Shown one piece after another: positions 37,643 to 48,182 of a stretch of DNA of 64,000 bases. A program made the translations under genes and the position numbers. The notes under the pieces were generated by a model. It was not told the DNA's origin and searched no databases. It saw only the letters and a program-made list of their open reading frames with translations. Every line of letters starts with the position of its first letter. The first letter of the stretch is position 1. The stretch comes from Methylotenera sp. (lineage in GTDB: Bacteria; Pseudomonadota; Gammaproteobacteria; Burkholderiales; Methylophilaceae), in the NCBI GenBank assembly GCA_030652995.1, contig JAUSAG010000009.1, positions 124,001 through 188,000 of the forward strand, read 5' to 3'.

Positions 37643-39061
37643 GTGTTCAAAAAAATTCTAATTGCTAATCGCGGTGAAATTGCAGTGCGTATTGTACGCG
37701 CCTGCTCTGAAATGGGCATTAAGTCTGTTGCGATTTATTCAGACGCTGATCGTCAAGCCTTACACGTTAAAAAGGCAGATGAGGCCTATAATATTGGCGC
37801 AGATCCTGTTGCTGGCTATTTAAATGCACATAATATTGTGAATTTAGCAGTCGCTTCTGGTTGCGATGCTTTACACCCTGGCTATGGATTTTTATCTGAG
37901 AATCCAGAATTAGCTGAGATTTGTGAACGTCGTGGCGTTAAATTCATTGGTCCAAATGCGGATGTTATCCGTCAAATGGGTGACAAAATCCAAGCCAGAA
38001 ACGCAATGACTAAAGCAGGCATCCCTTGCACTCCTGGCAGTAATGGTAATTTAACAAACCTAGATGAAGCTGTATCGCTGGCAAAAATAATCGGCTACCC
38101 CGTGATGCTGAAAGCCACCAATGGTGGTGGTGGGCGTGGTATTCGTCGTTGCGATAGCGAAAAAGAGTTATTAAGCAATTATGACCGCGTTATTAGTGAG
38201 GCCAGCAAAGCCTTTGGTAAACCAGAAGTGTTCCTAGAAAAATGCGTGGTGTCACCGCGGCATATAGAAGTACAAATATTGGCTGACTCACAAGGCAACA
38301 CCATTCATCTATTTGAGCGTGACTGTTCAATCCAACGTCGCAATCAAAAGTTAATTGAAATCGCACCGTCACCGCAATTAAGCCAAGCACAGCGCGATTA
38401 TATTGGTGGCTTAGCGGTAAAAGCCGCTAAAGCAGTCGGTTACGAAAATGCTGGAACGGTAGAGTTTTTATTAGACTCCGAAAATACTTTTTATTTTATG
38501 GAGATGAATACACGCCTGCAAGTTGAGCATACTGTGACAGAAACCATTACAGGTATTGATATTGTGCAAGAACAAATCCGTATCGCCAGCAGTTTGCCAT
38601 TGCAATATAAGCAAAAAGATGTGCAGTTTAGAGGGTATGCCATGGAGTTCCGAATCAATGCGGAAGATCCTAAGAATGACTTTTTACCGAGCTTTGGCAA
38701 AATTACTCGTTACTATGCGCCAGGTGGGCCAGGTGTACGGATGGATGCAGCCATTTTTAGCGGTTATGTCATCCCGCCTTATTACGATTCCATGTGTGCC
38801 AAGCTGACGGTTTGGGCGCTTACTTGGGACGGCGTGATTGAGCGCGGTCGCCGTGCATTAGATGATATGTTGATTTACGGCGTAAAAACTACCATTCCGT
38901 ATTATCAAGAGATCTTAAAACACGAAGATTTTAGAAATGCAGAATTTAATACTAGTTTTGTAGAGTCGCACCCAGAATTGGTGAATTATGCAAACGAAAT
39001 ACCGCCAGAGTTGATGGCTGCTGCAATTGCGGCAGCCATTGCGGCGCACGAAGGCATTTAA
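37643..39061 (+). CDS. pycA: Pyruvate carboxylase subunit A (biotin carboxylase)
   Basis: 472 residues from a GTG start. ATP-grasp biotin carboxylase: KKILIANRGEIAVRIVRAC, HPGYGFLSENPELA, the glycine loop KATNGGGGRGIRR, FLEKCV, and FMEMNTRLQVEHTVTE. It is followed directly by an oxaloacetate decarboxylase-alpha-like subunit carrying the biotin domain, the arrangement of two-subunit pyruvate carboxylases, so it probably carboxylates that biotin with bicarbonate and ATP. The alternative, AccC of acetyl-CoA carboxylase, is less likely because accB is not adjacent and the C-terminus has an alanine-rich PycA-like tail. Anaplerotic in methylotrophs. Confidence 0.85.
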   Translation: MFKKILIANRGEIAVRIVRACSEMGIKSVAIYSDADRQALHVKKADEAYNIGADPVAGYLNAHNIVNLAVASGCDALHPGYGFLSENPELAEICERRGVKFIGPNADVIRQMGDKIQARNAMTKAGIPCTPGSNGNLTNLDEAVSLAKIIGYPVMLKATNGGGGRGIRRCDSEKELLSNYDRVISEASKAFGKPEVFLEKCVVSPRHIEVQILADSQGNTIHLFERDCSIQRRNQKLIEIAPSPQLSQAQRDYIGGLAVKAAKAVGYENAGTVEFLLDSENTFYFMEMNTRLQVEHTVTETITGIDIVQEQIRIASSLPLQYKQKDVQFRGYAMEFRINAEDPKNDFLPSFGKITRYYAPGGPGVRMDAAIFSGYVIPPYYDSMCAKLTVWALTWDGVIERGRRALDDMLIYGVKTTIPYYQEILKHEDFRNAEFNTSFVESHPELVNYANEIPPELMAAAIAAAIAAHEGI

Positions 39062-39117
39062 AAAATAGCACTTGAATATAACTTAAACCTTAAACCCTAA
39101 ACTGATAGATTAAAAAT

Positions 39118-40968
39118 ATGGCAAAAGTATTTGTTACTGAACTAGTTTTACGCGATGGACATCAATCGTTAATTGCAACCCGTATGCGTACTGATGACAT
39201 GCTACCTATTTGCGCCAAGCTGGATGCGATTGGTTTTTGGTCATTAGAGGCTTGGGGTGGTGCAACTTTTGATGCCTGTGTTCGCTTTTTGAAGGAAGAT
39301 CCTTGGGAGCGCCTTACAAAGCTACGCAAAGCTCTACCTAACAGCCGCATTAAAATGTTGCTGCGTGGTCAGAATTTATTAGGCTATCGTCATTACTCTG
39401 ATGATGTTGTGCGTGCTTTCGTACAAAAATCTGCAGATAAAGGTGTGGATGTATTCCGTATATTCGACGCCATGAATGACACGCGTAATCTAAAAACCTC
39501 GATTGACGCTGTAAAAAAAGTAGGGAAACATGCGGAAGGCACCATCGCATATACAACAAGCCCTGTGCATGATATTCCTCATTTCATTGGTCTAGCTAAG
39601 GAGCTTGAGGCGATGGGAAGTGACACGTTAGCCATTAAAGACATGGCTGGCTTACTCACACCGCAAAGTACTCATGATTTGGTAACAGCCTTACGTAGCG
39701 CTGTTAGCTTACCAATACACCTGCACAGCCATGCAACTTCTGGTTTGTCCGCGATGTGTTTACTAAAAGGTATTGAGGCGGGCGCGACAATTGTTGATAC
39801 CTGCAACTCATCCTTTGGCGAGGGCGCTAGCCACCCTTCTACCGAAAGCATAGTAGCAGCGTTAAAAGGCACAGAATATGACACTGGCTTGGACTTGGTC
39901 GCCCTGCAAGAAATTACTGCATATTTCCGCGATGTACGTAAAAAATATTGGCAGTTTGAAAGTGACTTTACAGGTGTAGATACGCGTGTACTGGTTAACC
40001 AAGTACCAGGTGGCATGATTTCAAATCTATCCAATCAATTAAAAGAGCAAGGTGCACTTAACCGCATAGATGAAGTATTAGCCGAAATTCCACGTGTACG
40101 TGAAGATTTAGGTTTTCCTCCGTTAGTTACACCTACCTCTCAAATTGTGGGAACACAAGCTGTGCTTAACGTCATGACAGGCGCACGCTATAAATCCATT
40201 ACTAATGAAGTAAAAAACTATTTCCTTGGTCGCTATGGACAATCTCCAGCACCTGTCAATGAATCTGTTAAAAAACTTGCCGTGAATGATGGTGAAACCA
40301 TCACCTGTCGTCCTGCCGACTTGTTAGCTCCAGAAATGGCAAAACTCAGCGTTGAAGCTGAGCGCTTTGCCAAATCTGAAGAAGACGTACTGACTTATGC
40401 AATGTTTCCTGACATCGGTCAAACTTATTTGCAAGAACGTAATGCAGGCTCACTGGTACCAGAAGCGTTGCTAGACAAAGAAAGCGTTAATGCCGCAGCA
40501 GCACGTTTTGCACCTAATGAATTTAAAGTAACGCTCCATGGGGAGACCTTTCACATTAACCTCACAGGTAGCGGTCACTTTGGTGAAGAAAAACGTCCAT
40601 ACTATGTTTCAGTCGATGGCATTGCAGAAGAGGTTTTTGTTGAAACATTGAATGAAATTGAAGTATCTGGCGGTGCTGGTGCAACCACAGGCGCTAGTAA
40701 AAAGAAATCCGCATCTAACAGCAGCAGTGGTCGTCCACGGCCAAGTCATGCTGGACATGTGACGACTTCGATGCCAGGCACTATTGTAGCTGTCATTGCT
40801 AAAATTGGTGATAAAGTTAAAGCGGGAGACGCCGTAGTGGTGATTGAAGCCATGAAAATGGAAAATGAAATCCAAGCGGCAACTTCCGGCGTTGTAGTTG
40901 CTATCCATGTGACTAAAGGTGACATGGTTAATCCCGACGAAGCACTACTTGAAATTCAACCAGAATAA
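39118..40968 (+). CDS. pycB: Pyruvate carboxylase subunit B (carboxyltransferase and biotin carrier)
   Basis: 616 residues: an HMGL-like carboxyltransferase barrel (about 4-275; ELVLRDGHQSLIATRMRTDDM, and metal-binding HLHSHATSGLS), a PYC/OADA conserved domain to about 490, a flexible linker (GASKKKSASNSSSG) and a biotinyl domain with EAMKMEN (Lys near 580). It transfers CO2 from biotin to pyruvate to give oxaloacetate. An oxaloacetate decarboxylase alpha subunit has the same architecture, but there are no membrane beta/gamma subunits here and a biotin carboxylase is adjacent, supporting pyruvate carboxylase. Confidence 0.87.
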   Translation: MAKVFVTELVLRDGHQSLIATRMRTDDMLPICAKLDAIGFWSLEAWGGATFDACVRFLKEDPWERLTKLRKALPNSRIKMLLRGQNLLGYRHYSDDVVRAFVQKSADKGVDVFRIFDAMNDTRNLKTSIDAVKKVGKHAEGTIAYTTSPVHDIPHFIGLAKELEAMGSDTLAIKDMAGLLTPQSTHDLVTALRSAVSLPIHLHSHATSGLSAMCLLKGIEAGATIVDTCNSSFGEGASHPSTESIVAALKGTEYDTGLDLVALQEITAYFRDVRKKYWQFESDFTGVDTRVLVNQVPGGMISNLSNQLKEQGALNRIDEVLAEIPRVREDLGFPPLVTPTSQIVGTQAVLNVMTGARYKSITNEVKNYFLGRYGQSPAPVNESVKKLAVNDGETITCRPADLLAPEMAKLSVEAERFAKSEEDVLTYAMFPDIGQTYLQERNAGSLVPEALLDKESVNAAAARFAPNEFKVTLHGETFHINLTGSGHFGEEKRPYYVSVDGIAEEVFVETLNEIEVSGGAGATTGASKKKSASNSSSGRPRPSHAGHVTTSMPGTIVAVIAKIGDKVKAGDAVVVIEAMKMENEIQAATSGVVVAIHVTKGDMVNPDEALLEIQPE

Positions 40969-40986
40969 CCATATAGCGTTTAATAT

Positions 40987-41016
40987 AAGCCGACAGGGAC
41001 AAACTGTCGGCTTTTT
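40987..41016 (+). terminator. Terminator after pycB
   Basis: AAGCCGACAG and CTGTCGGCTT pair around a 7-base loop, followed by TTTATTT; just 30 bp before the maf start. Confidence 0.9.
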
Positions 41017-41046
41017 ATTTGGTGCCAAAGACAAAGGATCGCTTCA

Positions 41047-41628
41047 GTGAACCCTACACTCATACTTGCATCATCCTCCGTTTATAGACGTGAACTACTC
41101 ACGCACTTGCAAATCCAATTTAGTTGCATCTCACCTGAGGTAGATGAAACGCCTTTAACCTATGAACTTCCACAGGAAACCGCACTAAGACTTGCGCAGG
41201 TAAAAGCCAAAAAAGTTGCCGTTAATCACACAGATGCATTAATTATTGGTTGCGATCAAGTTGCCACTTTGGATAATTTGCAACTTGGCAAGCCTCTCAA
41301 TCATGATAACGCGACTAATCAACTGCGCATGATGCGGGGGCGAGAAGTTACTTTTCACAGCGCGCTATGCCTCTACAATGCAACTACACAAAACATGCAG
41401 GCGTTGGTTGTTCCCTATATAGTAAAGTTTAGAAACTTAACAGATGCACAAATTGAAAACTATCTTTCAAGAGAACAGCCCTACCATTGTGCTGGCAGTG
41501 CGAAATCTGAAGGTTTAGGGATTGCTATTATAGAGAAAATGACAGGTGACGACCCGAATGCGCTAATTGGATTACCACTCATTGCCTTAGTAAATATGCT
41601 ACAAAACGAGGGCGTTAACATTTTATAA
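41047..41628 (+). CDS. Maf-family nucleoside triphosphate pyrophosphatase
   Basis: 193 residues from a GTG start with AAAGGA upstream. Maf motifs: [33 protein letters not shown] (catalytic Asp) and [23 protein letters not shown]. The YceF branch (7-methyl-GTP pyrophosphatase) is suggested by the fatty acid/rpmF neighbourhood, since maf-2 normally adjoins yceD. Here pycAB separates them. Confidence 0.9.
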   Translation: MNPTLILASSSVYRRELLTHLQIQFSCISPEVDETPLTYELPQETALRLAQVKAKKVAVNHTDALIIGCDQVATLDNLQLGKPLNHDNATNQLRMMRGREVTFHSALCLYNATTQNMQALVVPYIVKFRNLTDAQIENYLSREQPYHCAGSAKSEGLGIAIIEKMTGDDPNALIGLPLIALVNMLQNEGVNIL

Positions 41629-41736
41629 AATAATTTAACCCCATCTAGCATCGCGAAACGTTTAATCATTAACGCTTGAAATGCAAATTAATTCCATCCG
41701 TTAAAGACCAACCCCATTCAATAATAGGAGTTTCTA

Positions 41737-43185
41737 ATGACTAATCAATATAAATTGATCGTGCTTTGCATACTATCAACACTATCTACAGGTGTGTTTT
41801 CCATAGAATCAGATGAGCTACGCAGCGGCCTTAGCAATCAGCAGTCCGTAGCAGTGACTATCTACAATCACAATCTTGCCTTAGTTAAAGATCTACGTAA
41901 AGTCAAATTAGCCAGCGGTGTAAGTAACCTTGCATTACGTGACGTGAGCGCGCAGATTCGTCCAGAAACAGCTTTACTGAGAAGCCTCAGTAATCCAGGT
42001 AGCTTTACTACCTTAGAGCAAAACTTTGACTTTGATTTACTCACACCTCAGAAGCTACTAGAAAAGTATGTGGGCAAGAACGTTAATATCGTCAGAGTGA
42101 ATCCGGCTACTGGTGCAGAATCTTCTGAACCAGCAACCGTATTATCAGCTAACAATGGTGTGGTGATGAAAATCGGAAACAGAATAGAGACCGGTATGCC
42201 AGGGCGTATTGTTTACGATGATGTTCCTGCCAACCTACGTGATCGCCCTACTCTAGTTACAAAAATCAATAACAAAACTGCAACTGAACAAACAGTTGAG
42301 TTGAGCTATCTAACCGGTGGCTTAGGATGGAAAGCCGACTATGTTGCTGAATTAAGCCCAAAAGAAGATAGTATCGATCTATCTGGCTGGGTAACGCTCA
42401 CGAATACAAGCGGTACTAGTTACAACAACGCCAAATTACAATTGGTTGCTGGTGATGTGAATCGTGTTCAATCTGAAACCCCTCGCACTTTAGGTATGAT
42501 GCGCAAGAGTGCTGACATGGTCATGGAGTCCTCAGCCCCAATGGCAGAAGAGTCTTTGCTGGAGTATCACTTATACAGTCTGGACAGACCAACCACAATA
42601 GCGGAAAACCAAACTAAGCAGGTTGCGTTACTTTCTGCAAACAATGTGCCAGCGCGTAAAGAATTAGTGTTGCGGGGTGCGGATTATTATTATGGTGCTA
42701 GCTATGGAGATTTAGGGCAAAAACTGAAAGTTGGCGTGTTCGTGGAATTTGACAATAAAGAAGCCGCGAAGCTTGGAATGCCGCTCCCTAAGGGTGTGAT
42801 GCGTATGTATAAGAAAGACAGTCAGGACAATGCTCAATTTATCGGTGAAGATAATATTGACCATACGCCAAAGAATGAAACCGTACGTTTAAAATTAGGG
42901 GAATCATTCGATGTCACTGCTAACAAAAAACAGACCGATTTTAAAACGATGCCTCGTCCAACCAAAGGTAACAGCATGTATGAAAGTGCTTACGAAATCA
43001 TACTGAAGAATGCAAAAAAAGAACGTACGACTGTGACTGTTCAAGAACCTATTCCTGCTGACTGGAAAATCCTCAAGGAAAGCCACCCTAGCCAAAAAGC
43101 CACCAGCAACACGGCAGTTTGGAAAGTTGAAATTCCCGCCGAAGGCAAAACTACGCTAACCTACCGCGTTCAAGTGAAATACTAA
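41737..43185 (+). CDS. Secreted DUF4139-domain protein
   Basis: 482 residues with a signal peptide (LIVLCILSTLSTGVFS). The C-terminal half matches DUF4139: VELSYLTGGLGWKADYVAELSP, LSGWVTLTNTSGTSYNNAKLQLVAGDVN, and VTVQEPIPADWKILKESHPSQKATSNTAVWKVEIPAEGKTTLTYRVQVKY. The N-terminal part corresponds to the DUF4140-like region. Beta-rich, probably periplasmic or surface-attached; the function is unknown. A GGAG ribosome binding site precedes the ATG. Its stop overlaps the start of the methyltransferase gene by one base, suggesting co-transcription. Confidence 0.82.
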   Translation: MTNQYKLIVLCILSTLSTGVFSIESDELRSGLSNQQSVAVTIYNHNLALVKDLRKVKLASGVSNLALRDVSAQIRPETALLRSLSNPGSFTTLEQNFDFDLLTPQKLLEKYVGKNVNIVRVNPATGAESSEPATVLSANNGVVMKIGNRIETGMPGRIVYDDVPANLRDRPTLVTKINNKTATEQTVELSYLTGGLGWKADYVAELSPKEDSIDLSGWVTLTNTSGTSYNNAKLQLVAGDVNRVQSETPRTLGMMRKSADMVMESSAPMAEESLLEYHLYSLDRPTTIAENQTKQVALLSANNVPARKELVLRGADYYYGASYGDLGQKLKVGVFVEFDNKEAAKLGMPLPKGVMRMYKKDSQDNAQFIGEDNIDHTPKNETVRLKLGESFDVTANKKQTDFKTMPRPTKGNSMYESAYEIILKNAKKERTTVTVQEPIPADWKILKESHPSQKATSNTAVWKVEIPAEGKTTLTYRVQVKY

Positions 43186-43904
43186 TGACTAACCATAAAC
43201 TTGGCACACTATATTTTATCCCCGTCACACTTGGTGACGATAACATTGCTAAAGTGTTGCCGCTTGATGTAGTAACTATTGCGCAACAACTGGACGAATT
43301 TATCGTTGAGAATGAAAAAACTGCGCGCCACTTTTTAGGCACTATCAAGCATAGCAAGCCCATCCGTGAGCTAGTGCTCAAAACCCTGAATGAACACACC
43401 GCAGATAAAGACTTACCCGCACTACTAGGCACTTTAATGGCAGGTAAAGACATAGGTCTAATGAGTGAAGCAGGTTGCCCTGGTATTGCAGACCCCGGTG
43501 CAAAACTTGCAGCGTTAGCGCATCAAAAAGGCATCCGCGTTGCACCCTTGGTGGGACCTTCATCCATTCTGCTCAGCCTAATGGCGAGCGGCCTAAACGG
43601 TCAACGCTTTACCTTTTTGGGTTATTTACCTAGTGATAAAGCCGCACGCATTACACAGCTTAAAGAAATTGAAAAACATTCGAAATACGTCCAAGAAACG
43701 CAACTATTTATCGAAACCCCTTACCGCAACCAGCACATGCTAGAGGACATACTCGCCAACTGTCAAAGTGAAACTAAGCTGTGTATTGCGTGCAATATCA
43801 GCCTGTCAGACGAATATATAGTGACTAAACGGATTAAAGAGTGGAAACAAGCCACGTTGCCAGATTTACACAAAAAACCAACGGTATTTTTATTATTGGC
43901 TTAG
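43185..43904 (+). CDS. Tetrapyrrole-methylase-fold SAM methyltransferase (RsmI-like, short form)
   Basis: 239 residues. [75 protein letters not shown] is the signature of the RsmI/tetrapyrrole methylase fold. RsmI proper (about 285 aa) 2'-O-methylates C1402 of 16S rRNA; this shorter relative is commonly found near maf in betaproteobacteria and its target is not established. It overlaps the end of the convergent rnhB by 12 bp. Confidence 0.85.
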   Translation: MTNHKLGTLYFIPVTLGDDNIAKVLPLDVVTIAQQLDEFIVENEKTARHFLGTIKHSKPIRELVLKTLNEHTADKDLPALLGTLMAGKDIGLMSEAGCPGIADPGAKLAALAHQKGIRVAPLVGPSSILLSLMASGLNGQRFTFLGYLPSDKAARITQLKEIEKHSKYVQETQLFIETPYRNQHMLEDILANCQSETKLCIACNISLSDEYIVTKRIKEWKQATLPDLHKKPTVFLLLA

Positions 43905-44495
43905 TAAAAGCCTTTTTATCGGCGCATAGCTACGCCTATGTACGGCTGACACGCCATGTTGTTGCAACAAGGACAAATGCGCAGCTGTGGGGTAGCCTTT
44001 ATGTTGCGCAAAACCATAGAGCGGATATTTTTTATCCAAAACATACAACGCTGCATCACGCGCTGTTTTAGCCAAGATTGAAGCCGCAGAAATAGCTTGA
44101 ACTTTGCTGTCGCCTTTTATAATCGCCTCGCATGGCAAGCTGATTTTAGGGCATTGATTGCCATCCACCTGCACTAAAATTGCACCTAATTCAGGTGCAA
44201 TTTCAAATTGTGCTTGCATCGCTTCAATCGCGCGCTTCATCGCAAGTAAACTGGCCTGCAGGATGTTGATATGATCAATTTCTTCTACACTGCTACTAGC
44301 AATCGCCCACGCTAATGCACGCTGTTTTATTTCTATGGCAAGCGCATCTCGCTTTTTTTCACTGAGTTTTTTGGAGTCCGCCAAGCCTTGAATCTGCTTA
44401 TCAGGGTTAAGTATCACGGCAGCCGCATATACAGGGCCAGCGAGTGGCCCACGTCCTGCTTCATCCACACCGCAAATCAACCACGGCCTACTCAT
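43893..44495 (-). CDS. rnhB: Ribonuclease HII
   Basis: 200 residues. [23 protein letters not shown] carries the catalytic Asp11-Glu12; VQVDGNQCP supplies a third Asp and [15 protein letters not shown] the fourth region. It nicks RNA in RNA-DNA hybrids and at misincorporated ribonucleotides. Its ATG overlaps the lpxB stop (ATGA), and it is the last gene of the rpsB-to-lpxB cluster. Confidence 0.95.
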   Translation of the reverse strand: MSRPWLICGVDEAGRGPLAGPVYAAAVILNPDKQIQGLADSKKLSEKKRDALAIEIKQRALAWAIASSSVEEIDHINILQASLLAMKRAIEAMQAQFEIAPELGAILVQVDGNQCPKISLPCEAIIKGDSKVQAISAASILAKTARDAALYVLDKKYPLYGFAQHKGYPTAAHLSLLQQHGVSAVHRRSYAPIKRLLLSQ

Positions 44496-45625
44496 GCCAA
44501 ATGTGCAAGAATCGCAGTAGCCGCTTTTTCAGCTGTATTTTGACGTAAGCTGTGATGAATAGCCGTAAACGTTGTTTTTATTTCCTCAAGCTTGCTTTTA
44601 TCAGCAATCAACATTAAAGCAGCTGCAGCTAATTTTTCTGGCGTTGCATCATCTTGCAGCAATTCAGGCACAATAAGCTTACCTGCCAATATGTTGGGCA
44701 AGCCGACATAAGGCTGCAAGCGCATGCGCTTAAGTAATTGCCAGCTTAACTTAGACATACGGTAAGTGATGACCATCGGCTTTTTAAGTAAGGCGGCTTC
44801 TAGCGTTGCCGTGCCAGAGGCAACAATCACCACATCGGCAGCTTCCATAGCGTCATGTGCATGTCCAAATAGTAACTGAATTGGTAATGATTCGGACTCA
44901 TTAAAAATTGCCAGTTCAAAGATCTGACGTGTTTCACGCGTAATTAAAGGCACTAAAAATATCGCTTTGGGGTGATCTGCATAAATGTACTTAGCCGTTT
45001 TTACAAACAAATCTGCATGTGCTTCAACTTCACTTTGGCGACTGCCAGGCAACATAGCAATCACCAAGTCGGAATCTTCTAACTTTAAAATTTGGCGCGC
45101 ACCTGCAACATCTGGCTCCATTGGCAATATGTCTGCTAAGGGATGCCCTACATAGCTCACTGGAATGTTCTCTGCTTGATATAAAACGGGCTCAAATGGA
45201 AACAAAGCTAGCACTTGAGTAACGGCTTTTTTAATTTTTTTTATGCGATTTTTGCGCCAAGCCCAAATAGATGGACTGACATAGTGGATGGTTTTAATGC
45301 CTTTATTTTTAAGCTTTTTTTCTAGCCAAAAATTAAAATCAGGTGCATCTATACCAATAAATATATCTGGTGGATTACTTAAAAAATGATTGAGCAATTG
45401 ACGGCGTAGTTTAAGTAAACCCCAAAGATGTCTAATCACTTCAACATAGCCGCGTACTGATAGGCGCTCGATTGGGAAAAGTGACATTGCGCCTTCACGC
45501 ATCATTTTTGGGCCAGCAATACCTACAAATTCAATATCCGCGCGCTTTTGTTTTAATGCCTGAATCAAGTGACTGCCAAGCAAATCACCGGAGGCTTCTC
45601 CTGCCACAATACCGATTCTAACCAT
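44492..45625 (-). CDS. lpxB: Lipid-A-disaccharide synthase
   Basis: 377 residues, GT-B fold (GT19): [62 protein letters not shown] and [10 protein letters not shown]. It condenses UDP-2,3-diacylglucosamine with lipid X. Follows lpxA after 12 bp. Confidence 0.95.
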   Translation of the reverse strand: MVRIGIVAGEASGDLLGSHLIQALKQKRADIEFVGIAGPKMMREGAMSLFPIERLSVRGYVEVIRHLWGLLKLRRQLLNHFLSNPPDIFIGIDAPDFNFWLEKKLKNKGIKTIHYVSPSIWAWRKNRIKKIKKAVTQVLALFPFEPVLYQAENIPVSYVGHPLADILPMEPDVAGARQILKLEDSDLVIAMLPGSRQSEVEAHADLFVKTAKYIYADHPKAIFLVPLITRETRQIFELAIFNESESLPIQLLFGHAHDAMEAADVVIVASGTATLEAALLKKPMVITYRMSKLSWQLLKRMRLQPYVGLPNILAGKLIVPELLQDDATPEKLAAAALMLIADKSKLEEIKTTFTAIHHSLRQNTAEKAATAILAHLA

Positions 45626-45637
45626 AGCTGAGAATAC

Positions 45638-46420
45638 TTAGCGGACAATGCCACGCGTAGAAACATCCAGAAAATCAGTCAATAATTTGATTTCTGGAGT
45701 TTTGAGCTGCATGGCGAAAAGCTCAAGTTTTGCTTCGTCCAAGGTAAACCCTTTACGATATAAAACTTTATAAGCACGCTTTATTTGCAAAATGCTGTCG
45801 GCTGAAAAGCCGCGACGTTTTAAACCTTCGGCATTGATACCATGCGGTTTTGCATCGTAACCGGCAGCAGTCACGTAAGGTGGAATGTCTTTAAATACTA
45901 CTGAACCTACCGCAGTGATGATATGTGAACCAATTTTACAAAACTGATGTATCAGCGTAAAGCCACCTAAAATCGCATAATCATCCACATCTACATGCCC
46001 AGCAAGGGATGAGTTATTCGCAAAAATTGTATGGTTACCAATTTGGCAATCATGGGCAATATGCACATAAGCCATAATCCAGTTATCATTACCAATTTTT
46101 GTCGTACCTTTGTCTTGCACCGTGCCGCGATTAAATGTACAAAACTCACGGATAGTATTATTGTCACCTATTTCCAATAGTGTAGGTTCACCTTTATATT
46201 TTTTATCTTGCGGCGCTTCGCCTAGAGATGAAAACTGAAATATTTGGTTATTTTTGCCTATGGTAGTTGGGCCATTCACCGCCACATGACTAGCAATATT
46301 AGTACCAGCATCTATTTTTACATTGGGCCCGATTACGCTATATGCGCCCACGACAACGCTAGAGTCGAGTTCTGCCGAAGGGTCTATGATAGCTGTCGAA
46401 TGGATTTTTACAATTGGCAT
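45638..46420 (-). CDS. lpxA: UDP-N-acetylglucosamine acyltransferase LpxA
   Basis: About 260 residues from the Met at 46420 (MPIVKIHSTAIIDPSAEL), preferred over the tracked MNQI extension. Left-handed beta-helix built from hexapeptide repeats (AIIDPS, VVVGAYSVIGPNV), with HVAVNGPTTIGKNN and AHDCQIGNHTIFANN containing the catalytic His. First step of lipid A synthesis, using 3-hydroxyacyl-ACP. Lies between fabZ and lpxB; the 128-bp gap before it holds no gene. Confidence 0.95.
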   Translation of the reverse strand: MPIVKIHSTAIIDPSAELDSSVVVGAYSVIGPNVKIDAGTNIASHVAVNGPTTIGKNNQIFQFSSLGEAPQDKKYKGEPTLLEIGDNNTIREFCTFNRGTVQDKGTTKIGNDNWIMAYVHIAHDCQIGNHTIFANNSSLAGHVDVDDYAILGGFTLIHQFCKIGSHIITAVGSVVFKDIPPYVTAAGYDAKPHGINAEGLKRRGFSADSILQIKRAYKVLYRKGFTLDEAKLELFAMQLKTPEIKLLTDFLDVSTRGIVR

Positions 46421-46560
46421 GATTTGATTCACTGGTTTATTTCACTTGATACTTGTTTTTATTTAGCTTGTTTTTGTTTCGATACTGATTTAATAAGCAC
46501 TTGGTTAATCAAAACTAAGTTCATCAAGCACGATCTTATTGCTGGTGGTTATTTGCAGAT

Positions 46561-47028
46561 CTATTTCTCAATCGCTTTTAATATGCACATCATTTGCGCC
46601 TCAGCAACGATAACGCCATCGACTCTTGCCACACCTGAATACTTCCAAATACCTTTTAAAATACGATCGATTTTAACATTCAAGACGATTTGGTCGCCCG
46701 GAGAAACCGGCTTTTTAAAGCGCGCACTGTCAATCCCAGCAAAATAATAGACGGAATCATCATTCGGTTTTGCATTCATGGTTTTAAAAGACAAAATTGC
46801 TGCAGCTTGCGCCATAGCCTCAACAATCAATACCCCCGGCATCACAGGATGATAAGGAAAATGTCCTGGAAAATAAGGCTCATTAACACTTACGTTTTTA
46901 ATTGCGGTGATTTCTTTACCCAACTCTAAAGACACTACACGGTCAACCAAAACAAATGGATATCGATGTGGTAGATGTTCTAAAATTTCATGGATATCCA
47001 TGCTAGTAGAGGTGGTTGTGTTTGTCAT
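46561..47028 (-). CDS. fabZ: 3-hydroxyacyl-ACP dehydratase FabZ
   Basis: 155 residues, hot-dog fold. [16 protein letters not shown] and [29 protein letters not shown] contain the active-site His and Glu. General dehydratase of fatty acid elongation, located as usual between lpxD and lpxA, where both pathways compete for the same hydroxyacyl-ACP. Confidence 0.96.
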   Translation of the reverse strand: MTNTTTSTSMDIHEILEHLPHRYPFVLVDRVVSLELGKEITAIKNVSVNEPYFPGHFPYHPVMPGVLIVEAMAQAAAILSFKTMNAKPNDDSVYYFAGIDSARFKKPVSPGDQIVLNVKIDRILKGIWKYSGVARVDGVIVAEAQMMCILKAIEK

Positions 47029-47081
47029 TTTTATCTCGGTATAATTTCAAAGCATCATGCTTTAAGCGTATTTCTATTTAA

Positions 47082-48137
47082 TTAGGACATTGATTTTGTT
47101 AATTGTTTGGATTTTAACAATGTAACCTCTTTTTCAAGTTGTTTAATTTTATCTGCAAGTTCATCTAAGTGACGGATTTTTGCAGCTGTATTTAACCACG
47201 CCTTATGGGTTTGAAACGGCATCAATGCGGTATAGGTGTCAGCGGTTGTCAAAGAGCGCGTAATCATACTACCCGGAGAAATAGTCACATGATCAGCAAT
47301 TTGCAAATGCCCTAAAACCATGGCAGCCCCACCTATTTTACAATGCCGACCAACACGTGCACTACCAGCAATTCCAACGCAGCCAGCAATTACTGTATGC
47401 GCACCAATCACACAGTTATGTCCAATTTGAACCAAATTATCAAGCTTTACGCCCTCTTCGATAATCGTATCATCCAGTGCGCCACGATCTATCGTAGTAT
47501 TTGCACCGACATCAACATGTGAATGCAGTATTGCGCGACCTACTTGCGGAATTTTTAGCCAGTGTCCAGCCTCTTCTGCATAACCAAAGCCATCTGAACC
47601 GATCACTGCACCTGAAAATATATGGCAATGCTCACCTATTTCGCAGTGGTGCTTAACCGTTACATGAGGCTCTAAACGGGTATGGCTTGCAATTGTAACG
47701 TCGTTTTCGATAACGCAACTAGACCCAATCACAACATTTTCACCAATGACTACATTTTCACCAATAACCGCTAAGGCACCTACACTGCATGATACTGGAA
47801 TTTTAGCTGACACATCTATGACAGCTGTAACAGAAATACCTAACTTGATTGTAGCTGGTGGGTTCAATAAGCCTGATACTTTTGCAAAATAAGCATAAGG
47901 ATCATCAACGATAATTTTAGGCAGGCTCGTTAAGTTTTTGTATTTTTCTTTTAATATACAAGCGCTAGCATTAGTTAATGCCAGTGATTTTTCATACTTG
48001 GTATCATTAATAAAGCTAATATCGCCTGCTTTAGCGTTGGCAATAGACGCAACACGCGATATTAACGTGGCACCATCACCTATAACAGTACCGCCAAAAG
48101 CCGTCACAATCTCATCAAGCGAATACTGCTTACTCAT
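47082..48137 (-). CDS. lpxD: UDP-3-O-acylglucosamine N-acyltransferase
   Basis: 351 residues: an N-terminal uridine-binding domain (SLDEIVTAFGGTVIGDG, RVASIANAKAGDISFINDTKYEKSL), a hexapeptide beta-helix (VVIGENVVIGSSCVI, VQIGHNCVIGAHTVIAGCVGIAGSA), and a C-terminal helical stretch with a coiled-coil-like end (LDELADKIKQLEKEVTLLKSK). Third step of lipid A synthesis. Confidence 0.95.
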   Translation of the reverse strand: MSKQYSLDEIVTAFGGTVIGDGATLISRVASIANAKAGDISFINDTKYEKSLALTNASACILKEKYKNLTSLPKIIVDDPYAYFAKVSGLLNPPATIKLGISVTAVIDVSAKIPVSCSVGALAVIGENVVIGENVVIGSSCVIENDVTIASHTRLEPHVTVKHHCEIGEHCHIFSGAVIGSDGFGYAEEAGHWLKIPQVGRAILHSHVDVGANTTIDRGALDDTIIEEGVKLDNLVQIGHNCVIGAHTVIAGCVGIAGSARVGRHCKIGGAAMVLGHLQIADHVTISPGSMITRSLTTADTYTALMPFQTHKAWLNTAAKIRHLDELADKIKQLEKEVTLLKSKQLTKSMS

Positions 48138-48182
48138 TCATAAACCCATTCAACAATGATTACTTTTACGCATTTGAACAGA

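Noticed and set aside
37643-39061. Assignment of the biotin carboxylase as AccC of acetyl-CoA carboxylase
   Set aside because: The adjacent gene is a carboxyltransferase with biotin carrier domain, and no accB lies next to it; pyruvate carboxylase subunit A fits better.
46244-46747. 167-codon plus-strand ORF over the lpxA-fabZ junction
   Set aside because: Antisense to two certain genes, with a histidine/tyrosine-rich composition typical of shadow frames.
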